DNA from: Bacteroidota bacterium
Lineage (GTDB): Bacteria > Bacteroidota > Bacteroidia > Bacteroidales > Prolixibacteraceae
Direction of reading: 5' to 3'
Assembly: GCA_023393265.1 (NCBI GenBank)
Contig: JAEWME010000089.1
Location: 1-10,392 of the forward strand
Length of the DNA stretch: 10,392 nt
Part shown: one piece after another, positions 1 through 4,479 of the stretch
How positions within the stretch are numbered: the first letter of the stretch is position 1
Layout of the letters: the number at the start of each line of letters is the position of its first letter
Position numbers and translations under genes: made by a program
The notes under the pieces: model-generated
Database searches by the model: none
What the model was told of the DNA's origin: nothing
Seen by the model: only the letters and a program-made list of their open reading frames with translations

Positions 1-63
1 GTATTGGTGTCAGTCACACCTGCGGTGGGCGTTGCTATTTTATCACAATTCTTAATGTTATGA
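1..63 (+). CDS. Possible C-terminal tail of an upstream gene (partial, left edge)
   Basis: Frame 1 is open from the window edge and ends at TGA 61-63, giving a hydrophobic tail that ends SQFLML. The TGA overlaps the ATG at 60-62 in an ATGA arrangement, as in translationally coupled genes. That junction is the main reason for listing it. The frame of the next gene (60-395) is also open back to the edge, so it is equally possible that the next gene simply starts further left and this frame is a shadow. No function can be given. Confidence 0.3.
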   Translation, partial: VLVSVTPAVGVAILSQFLML

Positions 64-73
64 CTGACACCAA
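4..73. repeat. 13-bp perfect inverted repeat around the first gene start
   Basis: TTGGTGTCAGTCA at 4-16 is the exact reverse complement of TGACTGACACCAA at 61-73, separated by 44 bases. The right arm covers the possible stop at 61-63 and all but the first base of the ATG at 60-62. As RNA it would place that start in a long-loop hairpin; as DNA it could be a protein-binding site or a mobile-element relic. The pairing is seen directly; any role is inference. Confidence 0.6.
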
Positions 74-395
74 GAATGTGAGCTTAGATGCTAGAATTAA
101 AGTTACCGAAGGGATAGCGGTAACGGTACTTATCGAGACTAACCCAAGTTTAAACCGCCGAGAACTTTCATTTGTAAATCTCAAAAGCGAATTAACGGCC
201 TGTAAAGAAGATTTTGAGGCTAAAGGCATGGATTGCTACAGAACACGCCTTAAATGCAATTGCAACCCTTATTTTAACCTCAGAGACGGTATTTTGGTTA
301 TTAACCCAAGCGGCCAAGTTATTACGAGTGTTATTCGCTGCAAAGCATGTACTTCGGCAGACATAACAACAGAAAAGAAAGGAGGGGTGCAATAA
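60..395 (+). CDS. Hypothetical cysteine-rich small protein
   Basis: A 111-residue protein I do not recognise. Cysteines lie at residues 48, 59, 66, 68, 94 and 97. The CxC (66/68) and CxxC (94/97) pairs, about 25 residues apart, suggest a zinc-ribbon-like knuckle, though this is only a pattern. The segment between them, with a GILVINPSGQ stretch, could form a beta-hairpin. No signal peptide or membrane segment is visible. The frame stays open upstream to base 3 (with two more cysteines), so the true start may lie outside the window; ATG 60 is chosen because of the ATGA junction. Its TAA at 393-395 overlaps the ATG of the next gene by one base, suggesting one operon. Likely accessory or mobile-element cargo by inference. 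Confidence 0.6.
   Translation: MTDTKNVSLDARIKVTEGIAVTVLIETNPSLNRRELSFVNLKSELTACKEDFEAKGMDCYRTRLKCNCNPYFNLRDGILVINPSGQVITSVIRCKACTSADITTEKKGGVQ
378..385 (+). promoter_or_regulatory. Strong Shine-Dalgarno site that decides the start at 395
   Basis: AAAGGAGG lies nine bases before ATG 395 and is a near-perfect anti-SD match. It fixes the start of the 75-residue protein at 395 rather than an in-frame ATG at 347, which would lie inside the previous gene. Strong SD sites are uncommon in Bacteroidota, so this one stands out. Confidence 0.7.
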
Positions 396-622
396 TGGTA
401 CGTTTTACTGAAGATAGTTTTGTAATAGAAGTAAAAGTAGGCTGCAATCCTATTGAATCATGGTTAGAAACACATTCGGATTTGATTGATTCGCTGCAAA
501 GCGAAGACCCCGAATTGTTGGGTAGGCGGACTTATATGCTCGAACTCCTGAAACAAATGATGCCCGAATGGGAAACAGCTTGTAAAATGCTTGATGAACC
601 TGAAACTAAAAGCCATGAGTGA
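395..622 (+). CDS. Hypothetical small acidic protein
   Basis: A 75-residue protein starting MVRFTEDSF, of unrecognised family. It is acidic, with an N-terminal beta-like stretch (residues 2-14) followed by predicted helices (about 18-32 and 38-62) and a charged tail. There is no signal peptide, membrane helix or catalytic motif. The start overlaps the previous stop by one base and the end overlaps the next gene by eight (ATG 615, TGA 620-622). This packing supports a translationally coupled operon of small genes, as often seen in phage or conjugative modules. Function unknown. Confidence 0.65.
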   Translation: MVRFTEDSFVIEVKVGCNPIESWLETHSDLIDSLQSEDPELLGRRTYMLELLKQMMPEWETACKMLDEPETKSHE

Positions 623-815
623 AGTTAAAAATAAGGCAATACATAATCTTTTAAGTGAAGATTCGCCCAAAAACTTTATTGAAACCATCGATCTGATGTT
701 TGAAGCCTGGTTTTGTTCTGAATATTGCGACGGTACGACAATAGACCAAAGGTCACTCGTTCTAACGCATACAAAGGCATTGAAACGGTTTTTAAATGGC
801 ATTGAAGCCAAGTAA
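615..815 (+). CDS. Hypothetical small protein
   Basis: A 66-residue protein starting MSEVKNKAIH, not recognised. It looks mostly helical, with one aromatic, cysteine-containing segment (FEAWFCSEYC, about residues 28-37) and a basic C-terminal helix. The start at 615 overlaps the previous gene's TGA; an ATG at 591 is in frame but would overlap by 32 bases and has no better ribosome site. It is the last gene of the small-gene cluster, since a strong hairpin begins 18 bases after its stop. Possibly a minor component of a mobile element, by context only. Confidence 0.6.
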   Translation: MSEVKNKAIHNLLSEDSPKNFIETIDLMFEAWFCSEYCDGTTIDQRSLVLTHTKALKRFLNGIEAK

Positions 816-832
816 AAATGAAACTTAAATAA

Positions 833-871
833 AAGTACTAAGGGCTGTCAGTTTGGCAGCCCTTAGTGCTT
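833..871 (+). terminator. Hairpin terminator of the small-gene operon
   Basis: A near-perfect stem pairs 833-849 with 855-871 (core ACTAAGGGCTG / CAGCCCTTAGT) around the loop AGTTT, with two G-U pairs. The stem is long and GC-rich in its centre. The downstream sequence (TAATAACG) has no good U-tract, so its efficiency as an intrinsic terminator is uncertain, but position and strength fit an operon end. Confidence 0.7.
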
Positions 872-909
872 AATAACGCGTCCGTTTTAAATAAATCTCA
901 CGCTTTTGT

Positions 910-917
910 TATATTTG
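910..917 (+). promoter_or_regulatory. Bacteroidota -7 element (TATATTTG)
   Basis: TATATTTG matches the TAnnTTTG -7 consensus of the Bacteroidota primary sigma factor. It lies just upstream of the GC-rich structured stretch and would start transcription near 922-925. No clear -33 TTG is visible at the expected distance, so this is a candidate only. Confidence 0.4.
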
Positions 918-920
918 CAT

Positions 921-1056
921 TGAAGCCTCAGCGATCTTATACCTGAAGGTTTGGCAAACACCTCGCGGGTGATGGGTGCCGGGCCGATCCGATTCAGACG
1001 GTAGAGCAAAGAGGTAAACCCGCAAGCAAATCCGGCAAAAGCTGGATTTGCTGATT
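921..1056 (+). ncRNA. Candidate structured non-coding RNA or dispersed repeat element
   Basis: A compact GC-rich stretch in an AT-rich spacer. It contains ACC-TGAA-GGT (941-950), CACC/GGTG (959-962 with 968-971), GCGGGT (965-970) complementary to ACCCGC (1018-1023), and ACCTC (960-964) complementary to GAGGT (1011-1015). The last two pairings cross, so they would form a pseudoknot or be alternatives. The 3' end is a 12-bp hairpin followed by T-rich sequence. The plus frame 924-1070 is open except for one TAG at 1002-1004, and its conceptual peptide includes MGAGPIRFRR and NPQANPAKAGFA. That could be a decayed short gene, or coincidental translation of a structured element. It does not carry recognisable SRP RNA, tmRNA, RNase P or tRNA signatures. 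Confidence 0.4.
1025..1052 (+). terminator. Hairpin ending the structured element
   Basis: AGCAAATCCGGC (1025-1036) pairs with GCTGGATTTGCT (1041-1052) around an AAAA loop: 12 pairs, one of them G-U. T-rich sequence follows (GATTTAAATATCTTCTTTTG). This is a plausible intrinsic terminator for a short RNA starting near 922. Confidence 0.5.
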
Positions 1057-1220
1057 TAAATATCTTCTTTTGAATTTCTCCTTTTTCCCTGATTTATATT
1101 GACTTCGATAATTTAATATTGTAAATTAGACTACTGTTTTTTAGATGTTGATTTTTTTAGAAAATTATAAAATCATTCCAAGTCCCACAAATTGTCAAAA
1201 TCAAACTAAATTTCATTACC
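1057..1220. other. AT-rich spacer before the two-gene cassette
   Basis: No gene or RNA is visible here. The only promoter-like sequence is TAATATTG at 1114-1121, one base off the TAnnTTTG consensus, with TTGAC at 1099-1103 that is too close to serve as a standard -33 element. The promoter of the cassette starting at 1221 probably lies in this stretch but cannot be placed with confidence. There is no SD before 1221. Confidence 0.5.
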
Positions 1221-2309
1221 ATGATTAACATCCCACGATCACATTTTGAGAAAATTATTGTACATACTGTCTTAAAAAAAAGAAGAGACCAAGAGCACTC
1301 TAATTGCCTATTTGAGGTTGAAGAATTAACCTTAGAGGCTAGAATTATTGAATTACTGAAAGAAAGGATTAATAACGCTATTGGAATTGAGTCAAAATCA
1401 TTTAAGCTCAAAATTGTAGAGTCCGGGGACGAAAGCTTTTTCAAATTCGCCCGTGACATCATGAGCAATGATGGAGACTTTGTGGCTATATCACAAAGAA
1501 TAGCACAAAAATTAGCTGTTAGCCAAACAAACTCAAATATATCCGGAGGCTATATTTTCATCGTTAAAGGAGTCTCGGTAGAGAACGAAAATTTTGTGAT
1601 TGCGTTAAAGGCAGAAGTTCATAACGCACTTTCGCTAAGACACGTAAATGGTCGGGCCGACATTCAATTTATTGAAGATATTTTCCTATCCCCTTCAACT
1701 AAATTTTATAAGCTGGGAATTATTTACGAAGAAGCAAATGATCAAGAGACATTCCCTAATAACGAGTATTCAAGTTTACTGTTTGATAATCAATTTAATC
1801 CTACTTTAAACCCTGCTGAATTTTTCACTAAAAACTTTCTTGGGCTTGATTTAAATTCAAGCGATAAGATACAGACACGGAAATTTTTTGATCAGGTAAA
1901 CAGCTTTATTTATGACGAGATTTCCGACCCAGTTAATCGAATGGAATTGACATCATTGGTTAGAAATATTATGAAATATGATATGTCTAATATAATTGAT
2001 CCCGAATCCTTTAGAGATAGGTTTTTTGGGGGAAATGATGATATAAAACAAAGGTTTTCTACACAGGTTTTAATCAATTATCCAAGACAGATAATTAAGA
2101 ATACCTCATTACTCGATTTTTCTCTTAAAACTAAAAAAGTATTTTTCCCCAATAAGATAAAAATTGAAGGACCAGAAGATACCTTCGACAGAAATGTTCA
2201 GGTATTCCCTCACATCACTGAGGACGTAATAAGAGGGATATTCAATGGCGGCGGTAACAGACATTCAATGATTCTGGTTAAAGGGGAGCCATATGAAAGA
2301 GAATCTTAA
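1221..2309 (+). CDS. 37-kDa nucleoid-associated protein (NdpA/YejK-like)
   Basis: A 362-residue protein fitting the NA37 nucleoid-associated family, whose E. coli member YejK/NdpA is a DNA-associated protein of about 335 residues. Segments that line up with it by eye are an N-terminal VHTVLKK strand (14-20); a middle block with FARDIMSNDGDFVAISQ then ISGGYIFIV (76-115); PAEFFTKNFLGLD (198-210), corresponding to the E. coli ADFFMDFLG block; and a C-terminal LLDFSLKTKKVFF...KIKIEGP block (297-318). There is no signal peptide or membrane segment, so it should act in the cytoplasm on DNA. It overlaps the RelA/SpoT-domain gene by 17 bases, indicating co-translation. The family assignment is fairly firm; the role is not. 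Coupling to an alarmone-type enzyme suggests a sensor or antitoxin partner rather than a housekeeping nucleoid protein. Base composition is AT-rich compared with uvrA, consistent with acquisition by transfer. Confidence 0.75.
   Translation: MINIPRSHFEKIIVHTVLKKRRDQEHSNCLFEVEELTLEARIIELLKERINNAIGIESKSFKLKIVESGDESFFKFARDIMSNDGDFVAISQRIAQKLAVSQTNSNISGGYIFIVKGVSVENENFVIALKAEVHNALSLRHVNGRADIQFIEDIFLSPSTKFYKLGIIYEEANDQETFPNNEYSSLLFDNQFNPTLNPAEFFTKNFLGLDLNSSDKIQTRKFFDQVNSFIYDEISDPVNRMELTSLVRNIMKYDMSNIIDPESFRDRFFGGNDDIKQRFSTQVLINYPRQIIKNTSLLDFSLKTKKVFFPNKIKIEGPEDTFDRNVQVFPHITEDVIRGIFNGGGNRHSMILVKGEPYERES
2281..2288 (+). promoter_or_regulatory. Purine-rich ribosome site for the RelA/SpoT-domain gene
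   Basis: AAGGGGAG lies four bases before ATG 2293 and inside the end of the previous coding region. It supports the start at 2293 and therefore the 17-base overlap of the two genes. Confidence 0.55.
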
Positions 2310-3303
2310 GGAACTTGAATTTCTGGCATGTTATCAGGAAATAAAGCCTGATCTGGAGACAACAGGGAAAGCTATCGACAACAAGCTAAACGAACTATTA
2401 GGTGAAATAGGAGGATTCAATAAGGCGCTGAACTTAGAAATTGCACCTGGTTATAGTATAAAGTCGGACGAATCAATTTTAAAAAAAGCGTTTTACAGAG
2501 ATAAGAAATACAAAGACCCACTCAAAGAAATAACAGACAAGGTAAGAACCCGAATTGTCGTTACCTCAAAAAAGGAGCAGGAATTGATAAAAGATGCAAT
2601 AATTGGGAACAATGATATCTGGTCAATCGTTGAAGTGAAAGATGAGTATTCTTTTAACATGGACGTTGAAAAATTCTCTTATTGCGCGGTCCATTTGCTT
2701 TTAAGACCTAATCAAATCATTTTTGAAGATGAAGTCACAGATGAAAATTTAGATTTGTATGTTTGCGAAGTTCAATTAAAAACTCTTCTTCAGCATGCTT
2801 GGGCGCAAATAAGTCACGACACAATTTATAAAGGTGAGTTTGAATACGATAGTGAACTAAAGCGGCTAATGGCAAGATCAATGGCTCTCATGGAAGTAAC
2901 AGATGAATATTTTATCAATGCGCATAATCACATGGCTGATATGTCAAAAAATGAAAAAGGCCTAATACAGAACCTTATTACTTTTTCAAAGGAGGTTTTA
3001 GATTTGGCATTCAATTTTAAGGATGTTGATTTTATTATTTCCAAGGAAATATTTAACGCTACTGAGTTCCAAGCTAAATACACTTTGGAAAATGTCACCA
3101 TTGTTTTGAAAGAAAGAAGGAGTGAAATTAGAACAGCAGTATTGTCGTTAAAATCTCAATTAGCAAAACAGCCTGCGGTGCTTTTATTGATGTTCTTTGT
3201 AGTTCAACGGTTAGGTTATAAACTTAAACAACAATGGAAATTTGAGGAAGATGTATTGAATGAGGTTTTTACTTCGCTGGGCTATTCCATAAATGTTCAA
3301 TAG
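2293..3303 (+). CDS. RelA/SpoT-domain nucleotide pyrophosphokinase (small alarmone synthetase / toxSAS-like)
   Basis: A 336-residue protein with a RelA/SpoT synthetase domain at about 45-185. Visible motifs are IKSDESILKK (56-65, the ATP-loop region); DKVRTRIVV (82-90), with D82 in the position of the metal-binding Asp; FSYCAVH (128-134), with Y130 where the guanine-stacking Tyr sits; and CEVQLKTLLQHAWAQISHD (158-176), which retains the conserved E159 and Q161. The usual R-x-K of the first motif is S-I-K here (S55), and the Gly of D-x-x-G-x-R is R85. These may mark a divergent substrate choice. There is no HD hydrolase, TGS or ACT domain, so it is neither a long RelA nor a SpoT. Residues 190-336 look helical and match nothing I know. 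Enzymes with this domain transfer pyrophosphate from ATP to GDP/GTP, to adenosine nucleotides, or, in toxic members, to the tRNA CCA end. Which applies is unknown. Its operon with an NA37-family gene points to a toxin-antitoxin or abortive-infection role, by inference. Confidence 0.8.
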   Translation: MKENLKELEFLACYQEIKPDLETTGKAIDNKLNELLGEIGGFNKALNLEIAPGYSIKSDESILKKAFYRDKKYKDPLKEITDKVRTRIVVTSKKEQELIKDAIIGNNDIWSIVEVKDEYSFNMDVEKFSYCAVHLLLRPNQIIFEDEVTDENLDLYVCEVQLKTLLQHAWAQISHDTIYKGEFEYDSELKRLMARSMALMEVTDEYFINAHNHMADMSKNEKGLIQNLITFSKEVLDLAFNFKDVDFIISKEIFNATEFQAKYTLENVTIVLKERRSEIRTAVLSLKSQLAKQPAVLLLMFFVVQRLGYKLKQQWKFEEDVLNEVFTSLGYSINVQ

Positions 3304-3305
3304 AC

Positions 3306-3350
3306 AAGACAAAAAAAGAGGCTAAGTTACAGCCTCTTTTTTTTTGTCTT
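3306..3350. terminator. Strong bidirectional terminator
   Basis: AAGAC plus seven A and GAGGCT (3306-3323) pair with AGCCTC, nine T and GTCTT (3331-3350) around the loop AAGTTAC, leaving two unpaired T. It begins three bases after the stop of the RelA/SpoT-domain gene. On the minus strand the A-run becomes a T-run, so the same hairpin can also end the minus-strand sigma-factor operon, whose last stop is at 3429. Confidence 0.9.
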
Positions 3351-3428
3351 TAATGTTGTATTTGTGTGTTTTAAAGACAAATCGTTTTAAAAAACAATAG
3401 CAATTTGTTTTTGCGATTGTATTTTGGA

Positions 3429-3650
3429 TCAGTTCAGATTCAATTCTATATTTCCGGCCTTTTCCGATTTCAGCACATCGTATTGAGAGGCAAAGCTCAA
3501 AATGGCATCAATACTTTTTTTCGAAGGCTCCATTTCAAAAAGATCATTTTCAATCGACACATCCAACAACTCAATCGGAAAATTTTTAACGTCTTTAGCT
3601 CCGGTGTAATAAGAATTGATCAAAAAATTTAAGGTAGAGTTTTTACTCAT
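3429..3650 (-). CDS. Small conserved-looking protein downstream of an ECF sigma factor
   Basis: A 73-residue protein starting MSKNSTLNFL from ATG 3650-3648. A TTG two codons upstream is in frame but a poorer start. The C-terminal half, PSKKSIDAILSFASQYDVL followed by SEKAGNIELNLN, has the pattern I associate with small proteins that follow ECF sigma factors in Bacteroidales; this is recollection and unchecked. It has no membrane helix, unlike classic FecR-type anti-sigma factors. It lies 70 bases after the sigma-factor stop on the same strand and ends toward the bidirectional hairpin at 3306-3350, so it is probably co-transcribed. A role in controlling or being controlled by the sigma factor is inference. 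Confidence 0.65.
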   Translation of the reverse strand: MSKNSTLNFLINSYYTGAKDVKNFPIELLDVSIENDLFEMEPSKKSIDAILSFASQYDVLKSEKAGNIELNLN

Positions 3651-3720
3651 AGGCAACGTTGTAATGTTTTTGGTTATGAACCTATAACGGTCGCCTAAAA
3701 ACTTTATTGCAGATATTCCA

Positions 3721-4314
3721 TTAAATTTTCGTCAGGCTAAGATTTTTTTTCTCGATAAGTTTTCGAAGGTTAATCAAAGCATAGCGCATCCGTCCCAAAG
3801 CCGTATTGATGCTCACATCAGTAACATCTGCAATTTCTTTGAAACTAAGACCCTGAAAGTGCCGCATCATGATCACCTGTCGCTGGTCGTCGGGCAATTC
3901 GTCAATCAGCAACCGAACGTCGCTGGTAATTTGGTCGTAAACCAACCGGTCTTCGATGTTCTCTTCCGAATATTTCGGCGAGTTAAGCAGATCGACACCA
4001 ACTTCGTCGTTCGAAGTGGTAGAGAGTAGTTTTTCTTTTCTGAAATGGTCAATGATCAGGTTATGGGAAATTCTTAATACCCAGGAAATAAACTTTCCAT
4101 TCTCGGTGTATTTGCCGGTTTTGAGCGAGCGGATCACTTTAATAAAAGTATCCTGAAAAATGTCCTCGGCTAGATGATGGTTTTTAACAATGAGTACTAT
4201 GTAGGTAAAAACCCGCTTTTTATGACGGTCGATAAGAATTTCAATTGCTGCCTGATCACCATCAACAAATTGTTTTACGAGCGAATTGTCGCTCAGATCT
4301 TCTGGTCTGAACAT
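3721..4314 (-). CDS. ECF-family RNA polymerase sigma-70 factor
   Basis: A 197-residue ECF sigma factor, usual length for the family. Region 2 spans about 24-95: LIDRHKKRVFTYI, then the -10-binding helix AEDIFQDTFIKVIRSL (49-64), then ENGKFISWVLRISHNLIIDH (71-90). A linker of about 35 residues is followed by region 4 at about 132-187, with LPDDQRQVIMMRHFQGLSFKE and the helix-turn-helix IADVTDVSINTALGRMRYAL. It binds core RNA polymerase to direct it to a dedicated promoter set. No transmembrane anti-sigma gene is next to it; the downstream neighbour is a 73-residue soluble protein. Divergent to uvrA across a 165-base spacer. No exact minus-strand TAnnTTTG element is seen upstream, so it may use another promoter, possibly its own. 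The target regulon cannot be told from this sequence. Confidence 0.93.
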   Translation of the reverse strand: MFRPEDLSDNSLVKQFVDGDQAAIEILIDRHKKRVFTYIVLIVKNHHLAEDIFQDTFIKVIRSLKTGKYTENGKFISWVLRISHNLIIDHFRKEKLLSTTSNDEVGVDLLNSPKYSEENIEDRLVYDQITSDVRLLIDELPDDQRQVIMMRHFQGLSFKEIADVTDVSINTALGRMRYALINLRKLIEKKNLSLTKI

Positions 4315-4406
4315 TACTCTGAATTATTATGTGACTGTTTTCAATAATTAAAGAGTATAGTTCTTTCTATAGGCAAGCTTTTTTAAATGCGAGTTAAACA
4401 ATTTGC

Positions 4407-4414
4407 TACTTTTG
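4407..4414 (+). promoter_or_regulatory. Candidate -7 element of uvrA (TACTTTTG)
   Basis: TACTTTTG matches TAnnTTTG and would give a leader of about 60 bases before uvrA. A second exact match, TAAATTTG, lies at 4421-4428, with TTTG at 4402-4405 as a possible but rather close -33 element. One of the two is probably the uvrA promoter. No SOS-box-like palindrome was recognised. Confidence 0.5.
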
Positions 4415-4479
4415 TGCTGGTAAATTTGAATCAATTTTTTCAGAAAAACAAATTTTTTGCAGTCATAATAACATAACGA

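Noticed and set aside
464..811. A 115-codon minus-strand frame opposite the small-gene cluster
   Set aside because: It is longer than the plus genes it covers, but the plus genes have start/stop overlaps, a strong SD and a terminator in register, and the minus translation looks like shadow sequence.
921..1056. Known housekeeping RNA or riboswitch (SRP RNA, tmRNA, tRNA, fluoride, cobalamin)
   Set aside because: GGTGATGGGTGCC superficially resembles a fluoride-riboswitch opening, but the remaining conserved parts are absent. No SRP GGAAGGAAGC-type loop, tmRNA end or tRNA arms were found.
1157..1468. Minus-strand frame opposite the start of the nucleoid-associated gene
   Set aside because: It overlaps the conserved N-terminal part of the plus-strand gene and has serine/leucine-rich shadow composition.
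3668..3690. Small GTTAT/ATAAC hairpin between the sigma factor and the 73-residue gene
   Set aside because: A five-pair stem without a U-tract; too weak to call a terminator or attenuator.
4322..4349. AATTATT / AATAATT inverted repeat upstream of the sigma factor
   Set aside because: Only seven AT pairs with a 14-base loop in AT-rich DNA; expected by chance.
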